Of a stretch of DNA of 64,000 bases, positions 31,562 through 41,700 are shown piece by piece. The notes under the pieces are model-generated. The model worked only from the letters and a program-made list of their open reading frames with translations. It did not search any database and was not told the DNA's origin. Both the position numbers and the translations under genes were made by a program. Origin of the DNA: Luidia sarsii (Eukaryota; Echinodermata; Asteroidea; Paxillosida; Luidiidae); NCBI GenBank assembly GCA_949987565.1, contig OX465119.1, positions 5,802,694 through 5,866,693 of the forward strand, read 5' to 3'. The stretch's first letter is position 1. Each line of letters begins with the position of its first letter.

Positions 31562-34500
31562 TTAAAAATAAGCCTGGGAGGAGAGATGCCTTTTGACTGC
31601 GTTTTTAAACTGAGAGAAATTAACAGAATATTTAACATTATTGGAGAGTAAGTTCCATTCTGAAATTGCGGTATAGAAAAAACTATTGCACTCTGGCCCT
31701 TTAATTCTGGGAACAACGAAATTTGTCGTACTGCCTCTAGTAGAATGGTTGTGCAAATCGGAAACTTTAGTAAAATTACGACATATATAATCCGGAGCCG
31801 CATGATAGAAAATCTTATACACGTGATTTAGCTTAAGTTGGGTGACTCGATCTTTAACACTCAAAAAACCCAGTTTGTCAAGTTCCTCTTGGCCAATATG
31901 GGATCGAGAGTCCATGCTTAATATAAACCGAACTACCTTATTTTGAGTGACTTGCAAACGATTTTTCAATTTAACAGATAAAGCAGAAAACCAAGAAGAA
32001 CAACAGTAATCAAAATGACATTGGATGAGAGCAGAACAAAGCAATTTTCGAGATCTCTCATTCAAATAACTAGAATGTCTATAAAGAAAATGTAATCTGG
32101 CATTCGCCTTTCTCAGCACAGATTCGGCAATGAACTCTCCGGTTAAACTTTGATCGAGAGTTACACCCAAATATTTAACAGATTTGGAAGAGGTTAAGCT
32201 TATTCCATCACAAAAAACCTTGAAATTTTCAATCCGACTCAATTTGATCTTCGATCCAAAAAGAATAACTTCCGTTTTTCCCAAATGTAACGACAATTTG
32301 TTGTCAATCAACCATTGTCTACACGATTCCAGTTCTCTATTCAAATGATCCGCTATAACATCTGGATCTCTACCGGAAACAAACAGAGCGCTGTCGTCGG
32401 CATATAATAGCAGATTAGATTTTACACTTGCTTTCATATCATTCACAAAACAAAGGAAAAGCAAAGGCCCTAAAATACTCCCTTGAGGAACACCGGAAGT
32501 TATTTTTAAAGACTGGGATTCCACTCCATTAACACTGACAATTTGCTCTCTATTAAAAAGATATGATTTAAACCAATTTACAGAATTTGAATGAACACCC
32601 ATAGCCTGTAATTTCTGGCAAAGGATCCCATGATCTACAGTGTCGAAAGCTTTTTGCAAGTCTAACAATACCATCCCAGTATAATTACCCAAAGCCATTT
32701 GAGTACGAATGTGATCGGTTAAATAAATCAAACAAGTATCAGTGGAGTAAGAACTTCTAAAACCAGATTGCAAATTGTAAATGAGGTTATTGTCAGAGAG
32801 ATATTTTTCCAGTTGATTAAACACAACCTGTTCCAAAAGTTTAGATATTGCACTCAATACACTAATTGGTCTATAGTTACCCACCTCAGATGCACTACCT
32901 TTCTTATATAGTGGCTTAACTCTTGCACATTTCAGTTGAGTGGGAACATATTTACGAGAGATAGACAAATTGATAATAAATGAAATTGGGTCTTTTAAAA
33001 TACAGGCACCATCCTTTAGGAATTTAACCGGAATTTTGTCAGGGCCTGTGCTTTTTTTGGAATTTAATTTTAGTAACTGTTTAAACACCGAATCAGCGGT
33101 AACCGTATGAAGCTGAAAACCATCAGGCAAGACTCCTTTTTGTTTATAATAGTCTTTAAAAATTACAGAATTAACATCAAAAATATTTTTACCACAAGGC
33201 AACTCATCGACCAAATCAGAAGCAACAGAAGTAAAAAAAGCATTCATATGGTTAGCCACTGTTAGGGAATCGGAACAAAGCTGTCCATCTATTTTAAGAG
33301 CCACTGTATGTTGTCCCTGACTCTTGTCCTTATGACTGTATCCAAGAGACTTAAATTCATGCCAAATCTTTTTTGAATCATTGCCAACTTCTTCAATTTT
33401 CAGTCTGAAATAATTAGCCTTAGCTGACCTAATATCCCTCTGCAACTTATTTCTAACACGACAATACATTTTATACAGGTTAGTATCCCTTCCATTTTGC
33501 AAAAACTCCTGTAAAAGTTTATCTCTCACTTTTATATTTTCATAGATCTCGTGGTTAAACCAAGGCTTTGTCCGTGTCTTTAATCTAATCTCCCTAATAG
33601 GAGCTACTGAATCAAGAACCTGCAGAAATGTATATCTAAAATATTCCAAAGACCGTTCAATATCGTCGCAGTAAACATTTGACCAATCAGCATAAGATAA
33701 CCTCATAAGAAAATCCTCTGGACTATAGTTTCTCAGAGATCTAATCTTTACAGCATTATGATAGCCAGAATGACATTTGGTCACTTTACGAGTACAGAAA
33801 GTTAGAAAATGGTCACTCAAACCCATATGAATTATACCAGATTGACAAATTTTATCCTCATTATTGCAAATTATATGATCTATTAAAGTTGAACACAAAT
33901 CAGTTACACGGGTGGGATCTTTGATCAGTTGTTTACAACTGTACAGATCTAAGATACGTTTATAATCCTTACGCAAACTACAAGTTTTTTGCAAGTAGTT
34001 GATATTAAAATCACCCAAAATAATCATTTCACGACCGGGCTCCATATTTGACAGAGTATTTTCAAACTCTTCTAGAAAATTACCATCGCTCGGAGGTCGG
34101 TAACACACACCAACAGTTAAAGGTTTGGACTTGGGAAACAATAGATCAAACCAAACAGATTCCATAGTGTCAGACATCAGATCCAGTCTTTGCCTAAAGA
34201 CAAGGTCATTTTTGATATAGGCACAGACACCTCCACCATTTCTGGACCTATCATGACGAAAAATTGAATAACCGTCAATCACAATCTCTGTATTAAAAAC
34301 GGAATCATCCAACCATGTCTCCGAAAGTCCGATGACGGCAGCTTTGGTCTCTTTAGCAACATTCCGAAGCTCCTCAAGTTTAGGGATGAGTGACCTCACG
34401 TTTAAGTGAAGGATATGAATTCCTCTCCGGTGAAAACAGTTGAAAGGGTCATCGCTAATGCTGTTACAAATTGGAATCTCCAGTGGTTGGCCGGTTCCCA

Positions 34501-35005
34501 TTCCATCGCGTTCTTGAGGACAAACGAAGACTGGATTGTTCTGAAATCGAGTGGCACAATGGCCGGTTCCCATTCCGGATCCATCGCATTCTTGAGGACA
34601 AACGAAGACTGGATTGTTCAGAAATCGAGTGGCACAATGGCCGGTTCCCATTCCGGATCCATCGCATTCTTGAGGACAAACGAAGACTGGATTGTTCAGA
34701 AATCGAGTGGCACAATGGCCGGTTCCCATTCCGGATCCATCGCATTCTTGAGGACAAACGAAGACTGGATTGTTCAGAAATCGAGTGGCACAATGCCGTT
34801 GTCCCCCCTTACGGCCACGTCTTTTCTTCAACAAATCTAAAGCTTTTATAGTGTCAAATGTAGACTTCTCCAATTGAAACTTAGTTGAGCTTCTCAGCGC
34901 TTTCAACTCGTCGGATGAATAACTGAGACGTTGGTGTTTGAGTATTGAGGTAGCAGGACCAGGGTTTTTCAAGACACAGTTACAGAAACCAACCTTATCA
35001 GGCAT
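31562..35005 (-). CDS. LINE polyprotein: APE endonuclease plus reverse transcriptase
   Basis: 1147 codons from ATG at 35005, undamaged. Residues 1-75 are basic and end KKRRGRKGGQR; 76-175 are four 24-26 residue repeats (HCATRFLNNPVFVCPQECDG type). The AP-like endonuclease follows: HILHLNVRSLIPKLEEL, VIGLSETWLDD, GGGVCAYI, ILGDFNINYL, LIDHIICNN, MGLSDHFLTF (about 195-400). The reverse transcriptase has STGPDKIPVKFLKDG, VGNYRPISVLSAISKLLEQ, LLDLQKAFDTVDH, SGVPQGSILGPLLFL and LLYADDSALF (about 640-880), then thumb and C-terminal motifs (VKYLGVTLD, RLQVTQNKVVR). The enzyme nicks DNA and primes reverse transcription there. No separate ORF1 was seen; the N-terminal part may replace it. The intact ORF suggests a young copy. 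Confidence 0.95.
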   Translation of the reverse strand: MPDKVGFCNCVLKNPGPATSILKHQRLSYSSDELKALRSSTKFQLEKSTFDTIKALDLLKKRRGRKGGQRHCATRFLNNPVFVCPQECDGSGMGTGHCATRFLNNPVFVCPQECDGSGMGTGHCATRFLNNPVFVCPQECDGSGMGTGHCATRFQNNPVFVCPQERDGMGTGQPLEIPICNSISDDPFNCFHRRGIHILHLNVRSLIPKLEELRNVAKETKAAVIGLSETWLDDSVFNTEIVIDGYSIFRHDRSRNGGGVCAYIKNDLVFRQRLDLMSDTMESVWFDLLFPKSKPLTVGVCYRPPSDGNFLEEFENTLSNMEPGREMIILGDFNINYLQKTCSLRKDYKRILDLYSCKQLIKDPTRVTDLCSTLIDHIICNNEDKICQSGIIHMGLSDHFLTFCTRKVTKCHSGYHNAVKIRSLRNYSPEDFLMRLSYADWSNVYCDDIERSLEYFRYTFLQVLDSVAPIREIRLKTRTKPWFNHEIYENIKVRDKLLQEFLQNGRDTNLYKMYCRVRNKLQRDIRSAKANYFRLKIEEVGNDSKKIWHEFKSLGYSHKDKSQGQHTVALKIDGQLCSDSLTVANHMNAFFTSVASDLVDELPCGKNIFDVNSVIFKDYYKQKGVLPDGFQLHTVTADSVFKQLLKLNSKKSTGPDKIPVKFLKDGACILKDPISFIINLSISRKYVPTQLKCARVKPLYKKGSASEVGNYRPISVLSAISKLLEQVVFNQLEKYLSDNNLIYNLQSGFRSSYSTDTCLIYLTDHIRTQMALGNYTGMVLLDLQKAFDTVDHGILCQKLQAMGVHSNSVNWFKSYLFNREQIVSVNGVESQSLKITSGVPQGSILGPLLFLCFVNDMKASVKSNLLLYADDSALFVSGRDPDVIADHLNRELESCRQWLIDNKLSLHLGKTEVILFGSKIKLSRIENFKVFCDGISLTSSKSVKYLGVTLDQSLTGEFIAESVLRKANARLHFLYRHSSYLNERSRKLLCSALIQCHFDYCCSSWFSALSVKLKNRLQVTQNKVVRFILSMDSRSHIGQEELDKLGFLSVKDRVTQLKLNHVYKIFYHAAPDYICRNFTKVSDLHNHSTRGSTTNFVVPRIKGPECNSFFYTAISEWNLLSNNVKYSVNFSQFKNAVKRHLSSQAYF
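34489..34794. repeat. four in-frame 72-78 bp repeats in the LINE ORF
   Basis: Units start GGCCGGTTCCCATTCC at 34489 (72 bp), 34561, 34639 and 34717 (78 bp each); the last lacks the trailing GG. They encode 24, 26, 26 and 26 residues in frame, and the three 78 bp units are almost identical, implying recent expansion. Confidence 0.95.
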
Positions 35006-35790
35006 ACTCCATAATCAAGGGTAGAACGACGGATTCCAAATACGGTGCAGTGTTCGTCAAAGCAAAATGGCACTGTCGACAAGTCACTCCAGTTGTGTAT
35101 GCAGAGATGTATATAATAAAGATCACCGGTCACAGGGTGGCCATCTTGTATGTATAAACGAATATACACACTATTCAGCAAAAGGTTCCGACGAAATTCC
35201 TTAAGCAAACTCACTCGCACTGCAGTCGATAATCGACAAATCTCGATGAAACAGACAAGTAAAAGCCGCTAAAACTCCACATGGACGATAAAAACATGGA
35301 TGATGTTATAAACCGGAGGATTTGACGAATTAAAAAAACGGAACACAGCAACAAAATAAAACGAACAGGCAGCCGACAAACAGCGCCCTCACAGGAAGAT
35401 AACCGATATTGCTGACTTCATGATTCACTTCACTTAAGGATTGGTTGCAACCAGTCCAACTAGGCAGTAATGTATTGCCCTGTAATGAAAAAGAGGGAAG
35501 AGAAAACAAAAGACTCAATATTACATTCTTAATAGGACACAGGTACCATATGTATACATGTAGCTGAAGGCAAAGGGCAATTAGATCCTTAGTATCCTTA
35601 GTATCCTGCATCGGCATAGCCAGATCATTCTATTGGAGGGGGGTTAAAACAATTTTTGAAATGAGTACTGGCACATCCATGCTGGAATGTACACTTTTTT
35701 CTGGACACTATCGGACAATAAAATCTATATGCTTCCCCCAAGCCCCCCCCCCCCAAAACAACAACTGGGATCCGATGCAACTGTTTTGCT

Positions 35791-35892
35791 ACCAACCTTG
35801 TACTGCTTAGCAAACCAAAGAGCCTGATCAATCATTCTGTAACCAACCTTGTACTGCTTAGCAAACCAAAGAGCCTGATCAATCATTCTGTA
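35791..35892. repeat. 51 bp exact tandem duplication at the end of copy B exon B3
   Basis: Unit 35791-35841 is repeated at 35842-35892. It encodes YRMIDQALWFAKQYKVG twice and includes the exon end plus the GTTGGT donor, so two possible donor sites exist 51 bp apart; either leaves the downstream frame unchanged. Confidence 0.9.
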
Positions 35893-38625
35893 CTGCTTCT
35901 GGACATCAGATGTTCTACTAAGGTCAACTGCTTGTCCTGAAAAACACAATTCATTGAGGTGCCAGTGATAAACAGTATGAACTCTTTCCAAATAAGGACA
36001 GCTTTTTTCTTGTTTGTTACAAACCAAAAACTCAACACTCAATTTCATCTTTCAATTTGAATGAACGGTTGAAAGAGTTGTTACAAATTTTCAAAAACAA
36101 CGTTCTTATAAAAAAGGGTCAATGCAGAAAAGTTTTTGTTTAATACCAGATAAGTATATATTGTTATACCGTACCTATTCGAAATACAAACAAACAAATA
36201 AAAAACACAAAAACAAAGAAAGCTTACCATGAAACTGTATTGGGCCACGTCTCTTCTTGCCAAAGTATTCTGGTATGTCAGGTGCTGGAGCGTCAAACGT
36301 GCGCTTTCTGGTCCGCAGTAGAGATGGGGCCTCAGGTTGCCTTTGAGTGGGATCTGTGCTGACTCGTTGTATGATTATCCCATTGGTGTTATGGGTGGTG
36401 CCTTTCCCTGTGTATAGCCAAGCATTTTCAAATATTCAATTCACTTCATCACGCATTCAGCTGTACTTGCAATGGTACATGTACAGTCTCTAATGTACAA
36501 GGTACACCTCACAGTATGTTTCCATAACATAATAAGAATTAATAACTTAATAACTGTTTTCTAATATATCAGTGCTACAGTTTCACAATTGTTTTTTCTC
36601 CATTTATTTTTTTAATTCATTCCCCTTGGGATATCATGATTTTCCTTTTCTCTTGTTTCTTACAATGACAGGTATGATTGACCATACAACTTGTGTAGTT
36701 TTTAAATACACTAACAGATTAAAGTAGTCATTGGTCATTTGATTTATAAATTATACATGTATTTTGTGACAAAGCAATTTGAAAGAAAATGATTTAGTTC
36801 ATATATTCAATTAGATTAAAAACATGTCTGTACCTGTAAGGGTTTCCTCTCCGAAATCATTGTTGTCCCACACCAATGTTGTAAAAGTATTGCAGACAAA
36901 TCCTGGTGGAACATCATTTCCAAGTTGCAGTTGCTGGGTGGCAAGAGCCGTGTCGTGCTCCAGACTGACAGAATGGGAGACACAGTGCCCAAAGCCATTG
37001 AGAAGTTGCTGCAACTTTGATGAGCCTGTCATGTGACGAAGGGTCATTCCAAGAGCCAAGTGTTTTGGCATCAGTTTCCGTCCTTGTGAAGATCGGCATG
37101 ATCGTTTATTTCAACTCTCTCCGTGGAAAAGTCATTATGCAGACCAGTGCACCATGCGATGAAGTTGAAGAGAAGTGACGGAACCATGTCAGCACTCTCA
37201 GATTCTGTCAGACTGCTTGCAGTTGGTGGCCACTTTGTGACAGAGTGTGTACTGCTAACAGCATCACTCAGAAAAAGTGCAGATCTATAAATCTGAGCAG
37301 CATCTTCATGGACGGGGTGAGATGACAATACTTCATGTGCATGAACTTGGTGTTGATCGTCTTCACTGCTAGTGTGTGACTCGTCACTTTCAGACTCAGA
37401 ACTGTCCGATTCGCTGTCTTGTAGGCCTACGAGTACTCTATCCTCATCAGCTGGGCAAAATACAAACTCACATGAGGTTGATTTGGGCTGTACATACTGG
37501 AGTTCAGGAAAATTGTGGATGAGCCTTGACTTTAACTGTGAATTGCGGTATGTGCTAATGTCAATGCACTCTCTTTTCCTCACTGTGTTTATGAACAGTT
37601 TATTGAGTGTTCATCTTCATGATCTCTCCACCAGCAATAATCCTCCTCGAAATCACCTCATCAGAAAAGCAAGAAAATGACTCTGATAGGTATCGACCAG
37701 AAGTTGGCCTACCTTCATACGTGCATTTTGTGTACTGCTTGTTGCATGAGGCATGATAGCGGACTTCAATGCACACTGGGTCAAGGCCGTCAATTTGCAG
37801 CAGCACTCTGTTGTCATTTTTGGCCCTAGCAGCCTCTAACAGCTTTGAGCCATCTGTTTCACAGGTGACCAGACGCTCAAGTTTCCTTTTCTTTGTGGTA
37901 CTGTCAACAATACTTCTACTTGCGAGGCAAATGATGCAAGACTCTGGGAGGACATGTTCTGATCTGCGGGGAACATTACTGCGAGGGTTTTTCACTCCAG
38001 ACCGTAAAACTTTGCTAGGTTGAACATCTTGTTCAACAGACCTCTGACACTCTTCTGAACTTAGGCTTGATGGTGTCACTGATTCCTTTAGCTTGCCCTT
38101 GTATTTTCGTATCAGCGCTTGACCTATACGCCTCTTATCTGTAAAGCGTTGGTAGCACTTCCTGTGGTAGCCATACAAAACCCTGTTGCTTGTACTAGTT
38201 GTATCAAAATCACAAGAAACTTTCTTTTCTACACCATCAATATCTTTCCATATACTTACACAATCCACAATTTTCTCCCAGGAAGCTTCTTTGAAGGGTA
38301 TAACAGGTTCACTTTCAACATTTGTGACATGACAAGCACACACTACATGTAACTCCACATGACTGGGGCCAGTGGGGGCAGCCATGTTTGATGCAACACA
38401 ACCTCTTTCCCAGTGGTGCTGGTGTGTGTGTGTGTGTTCAAATATGTATGCACAACTATTGCATGCAGTTTGAGGATGAGGTTGAACACTGATTCTGTTA
38501 TCAAGAAATAAGCATGCAAATTTCCCTTTTTTCACAAAATGTACCACAATTTTAAGTAGAACATTGACTTTTTATTCTTTTTGAAACTTTAGCTATCATA
38601 TTCTGGTTTCAAAACTTATTCACCT

Positions 38626-38904
38626 TTAACCTTGCAGCATTTTGAAACGATGATGGCCCTCGGCCCATAGCCTACAGTCAGTGTTCGTAAGTCGATCATC
38701 ACCGTTGTCAGCTCCGTCGTCAGCCTGTGCCTCGGCTTGCTCCTGAGCTGCCGGTTCCCTGGCCCTCAATGGCTCAAACCTATACGGCTGGGCACCGTGG
38801 ACCTCAACAACTTCACCACCATCACTTTCACTGTCGCTGTCATCGTCGTCACCAGTTGGACTTTCGAAGGAAGAATTTCTCACTTTGTCGATGTCAGAGT
38901 ACAC
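38626..38904 (-). pseudogene. acidic N-terminal fragment of unidentified protein
   Basis: Codes YSDIDKVRNSSFESP, a D/E/S tract, then AQPYRFEPLRARE and DDRLTNTD. The PYxFEP motif, acidic spacer and RLxNTD ending resemble the start of invertebrate proteins carrying a P2X7-type C-terminal cysteine domain, but the expected WCxCGxC does not follow in frame. Tentative. Confidence 0.3.
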
Positions 38905-38967
38905 TATTTCCCCACTGGAGTTGTCATTGTTGCTGTCTGATATACTCTTATCTTATTAATATTATCG

Positions 38968-39638
38968 TTAAAAAATCTGAGGCTTTGGAGTGGAGCCACT
39001 GACGACAGCAGATGGAGACAGATTGGCTTTCTTACGCTTTCGCCGCACCAATATCTGCAGTTCCTTGGGAACTCTCCGCTCAGGTCTCCAGGGATGACCC
39101 GCTCAAGAACCCTCTCGACCGCTTTCTGTAGTGCTGCTCCAAACCTTATGTTGCCATCAAAGCTCAGATGCAACCCATCTGCTGTGAAGCAACTTCGCCG
39201 AAAGATGTCATCGATGATGTCAACAAATTTGACACTTAAAGCAAACTTCAGGCACTATTTGGCTAAGTGAACATTATAAGTTCTGGCCACTTCAGCCAGT
39301 GATGGATCGTCAAAGTGTGGTAACATCCCACTGACGATGATGCTGGCATCGGGAAACCTTTCCCTGGTTTTCTGGAGGAGACCTGCATAGTCCTTCGGGA
39401 AAGGATGCAAAAATGACCTGCCTAGATCATTATTGCCAACATGTAGCACTACAACATGTGGCTCGTCGCTCAACTTTATCTCCTCCACAGTACCTCGCAG
39501 GCAACGTAGAGTGCTCCCTGGTTTAGTTAGGACCTCTGAAATAAACCAGTCGCTAGAAAGACTGCCAGGCAGGTACCTGGTGATGGAGTTACCAAAAATC
39601 TTTACACGAAACCAGGGAAGGTCACTCTCAGTGCCTGT
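38968..39638 (-). pseudogene. SGNH-hydrolase-like gene piece with one in-frame stop
   Basis: Starts after a good acceptor (TTACACCTTACAG, about 39639) and reads GTESDLPWFRVKIFGNSITR (block I, Ser in GNS), KPGSTLRCLRG (Gly block), VVVLHVGNNDLGRS (block III, GxND), SIIVSGMLPHFDD, then HLAK, a TAG stop at about 39255-39257, and in the same frame CLKFALSVKFVDIIDDIFRR and FTADGLHLSFDGN, the catalytic Asp-x-x-His block. After ERVIPG a frame change gives a basic end with RRKRKK. The four blocks define the GDSL/SGNH esterase fold, found in host enzymes and in some retroelements. Stop and shift make it a probable pseudogene. The upstream exon was not identified. Confidence 0.7.
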
Positions 39639-39899
39639 AAGGTGTAACATTATTACAGGCAGCCAAAACAAAGCTCAGCTCAGAGAAAATTGACATTTCA
39701 TGAAATCTAAACTGGTTGACAAAGGTGAAATCTCAATCAACGAGTAAATATCAATGTAACAGTTGTTCAACTTTGTTTGCATGGCTTTGCGTTTTTGTGG
39801 ATTAAAAATTGGGAAGTGAAAATTTAGCCGGCGCTGTCAAAAGTTTTGTACATCCGGCCTTTTCTGATTGGCTGGAGAACGTTTTGCCAACACCGGCAC

Positions 39900-40451
39900 T
39901 CATGTCAACAAATATGTCACGGTCTGACAGTGGAACTTGATCTGACAGCTGGTCAAGCCTACTACAGTATGCCGTAACAAATTAAATACAAGAATTGCAT
40001 GGATATGATTTAGCGGAATGGACTTCGTCTCAATTGAGTCCAGTCCGACATTACTTTCATTAATCAGTCCCGATATCTGCAAAGACATCATTGGATCCGC
40101 ACAGAACTCAGGCAATGTTTCAGCATTTTCATCAATCAAGTACACTGATTGTTTAGCAGTGGTTTTCCCCTTGTTCTTTATCATTTTTCTTGGGGCCTTC
40201 ACTTCATTTCTGGATATGGGTAGGAGTGATGAGTACCGTAATTGCATGAATTCTTCATTCTTCCAGCGTATTTCTTGTGCCTTGGCATAGATATATGTAG
40301 CCTGATCTGTCATTACAACAATCTTGTCAAGACCCAACTTATCTGCACTGGCAATGCTATGAGACAGAATGGTATACAAGGTATCTAGCTCATAGGGAGT
40401 AATAGAAGGAGTAATAGACTTCAATGCTCCACTATAAAAAAGCATCAGCAA
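39900..40451 (-). pseudogene. nuclease/CXC family copy C, short fragment
   Basis: TPYELDTLYTILSHSIASAD, KIVVMTDQATYIYAKAQEIRW and KNEEF match the STVNAIL...VLVMDQAVYAKAQEIRW block of copies A and B. It is followed by unrelated-looking sequence with no RLGEFHT block, so only this module survives. Same strand as A and B. The remaining ~110 codons to 39900 have no recognised domain. Confidence 0.55.
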
Positions 40452-41020
40452 GTTTTTCCCATTATCCCGGTAGGTACATGTAGTCGTCCTTTTGTGAAGT
40501 TTTGTTCGGTTAGCTTAAGTTCAACTTCACCAGTCCCTAAATAGGATGATGTCATGTTACAATTGGGCCAGTCCAGGAGGAAAGACAATGAGCGCTGTTG
40601 ACTCGCTCCCTTCTTAAAGACCCTGGTTTGGCTGGTGATGGTGTTGGTGCTGTGATCGGTCATAATGAATACTGTTGCTGCTGGTAATAGTGTTTGGGCA
40701 AATGTACATGTACATGTAGGAATGTTGTGATTGCTGTGTTGTCGATGGTTGTCTGTTGTAAGAACGTCCGCAGTTTTTGTCTGAAGATTGTAATTTAAGT
40801 GCATGTACCTGTTCTTTGATTTGATTGATCTCTGTATAAGCACAATATACATGTATGAAAGTTCTTTACCATTATTTGAAGTGGCTAGTTTTAGAAGAAC
40901 ATTTTCCGCTACATACCCCAGAAACATCGATGAACACGGAGTTTTCCCCCAATCTGATTTCCTGCCGATTTTCTTGACACATCCCTTGTCTTTCAGGACT
41001 TTCTCATATTGATTTGACAT
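40445..41020 (-). CDS. unrecognised 191-codon open frame
   Basis: An open minus-strand frame from 41020, overlapping copy C by a few bases. It contains KKGASQQRSLSFLLDWPNC and LGTGEVELKLTEQNF, no domain I know, and TACATGTACATG-derived residues (TCTCTF). It may be a divergent piece of a copy-C-type gene or chance. Confidence 0.2.
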   Translation of the reverse strand: MSNQYEKVLKDKGCVKKIGRKSDWGKTPCSSMFLGYVAENVLLKLATSNNGKELSYMYIVLIQRSIKSKNRYMHLNYNLQTKTADVLTTDNHRQHSNHNIPTCTCTFAQTLLPAATVFIMTDHSTNTITSQTRVFKKGASQQRSLSFLLDWPNCNMTSSYLGTGEVELKLTEQNFTKGRLHVPTGIMGKTC

Positions 41021-41389
41021 CCACCCAATATTATTGGACCGTAGCTATTCCCACTAAGACCTAGTGCATCTAGTCAATTGCAGTTCCATGGATAGCATCT
41101 GGCATATGGCTAATTGATCATGTTGCATTCTTACTCAGTCCAGTGCTGTGGAGGGTGGTATTCCCAACTGCACATCTGCCGAAGTTGTTTATTTTCAGCC
41201 TTGAGATCAGCTCGGCTCCCTCCTCAATTGGCTGTTCTCTGCCTGACTCTCTTGGTATGCTTGGTAGAGGTCACTACCGCCTAGTAGTTGAGTAAAATAC
41301 CCATTTGGGTAGGTGGCCGTTGGTTGGGGCAAAGGTGCCCACTGTCTTTGAGTCATCTGCAAAGGAAATCAATATTTATAACTACAGGT

Positions 41390-41700
41390 TTGGAATTAAT
41401 TTACTTAATTTGGCCATGCTAACACTGTAATTGCAACCAGAGGAACATATGTAGGAACCCTATTTCTCTGAACTAGGGCTACCTACATATATGCCGAGAG
41501 CCCACTCCCTCCACTTTGGTGTTCACTGACCAAAACTACAGGGCTGACTCAACCAATTCCTATTGTATGGGTTTGAATTGTATGAATTCAGTTTGGGAAT
41601 TTGTTCTCAGACAAAGACTTGACCCATCACTGCAGGCAGGCCCAGTCTGCCTACTTAACCTCTCTTACCGCATCATCTATGAATTCTTCCTCATTTCCTG
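41390..41700. repeat. possible diverged solo LTR related to the Gypsy LTR
   Basis: ATGCCGAGAGCCCACTCCCTCCAC and AGGGCTGACTCAACCA parallel ATGCCGAGAGTCCACACCCTCCAC and AGGACTGACTCAACCC in the Gypsy LTRs, with the same spacing to about 10 bases. Ends were not resolved. Confidence 0.4.

Larger units (their letters stand above)
31347..35389 (-). mobile_element. full-length CR1/L2-like LINE inserted in copy B exon
   Basis: Begins (minus strand) GAGGGCGCTGTTTGTCGGC next to the codons for LPV of copy B and ends AATAAAATGAAATGAAAAA next to IDAS. It carries one long ORF (35005-31562), about 380 bp of 5' and 215 bp of 3' non-coding sequence. The short (ATGAA)-type tail and lack of a clear target duplication fit CR1/L2-group elements. 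The copy B frame resumes across it. Confidence 0.85.
28482..38547 (-). pseudogene. nuclease/CXC family copy B, whole locus (split exons, LINE insertion)
   Basis: 5' part (38547-36834; a likely ATG at 38385, MAAPTGPSHVE) has Cys/His patterns CACHVTN, GYHRKCYQRFTDKRR, CIICLASR and RYHASCNKQYTK, then an acidic linker, PKHLALGMTLRHMTGSS, NGFGHCVS and VWDNNDFGEETLTG. Frame changes occur near 37600 and 37105. Introns follow: B1 ends at 36834 before GTACAG; B2 36407-36228 (KGTTHNTNGIII...GPIQFH) lies between CACAG and GTAAGC; B3 35936-35797 lies between TTTTTCAG and GTTGGT; B4 starts 35479 after TTACAG (LLPSWTG...SNIGYLPV). Phases agree at every join. B4 runs into a LINE at 35389 and resumes as ATA GAT GCT at 31346. 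Other intron-like gaps may exist upstream. The locus probably makes no full protein today. Confidence 0.7.

Noticed and set aside
34489..34794. CRISPR-like repeat array
   Set aside because: Units are contiguous 72-78 bp coding repeats without unique spacers, inside a LINE reading frame, in an animal genome.
34406..34851. Repetitive open frames opposite the LINE gene
   Set aside because: They mirror the 78 bp repeats on the other strand; the minus-strand endonuclease/RT frame explains them.
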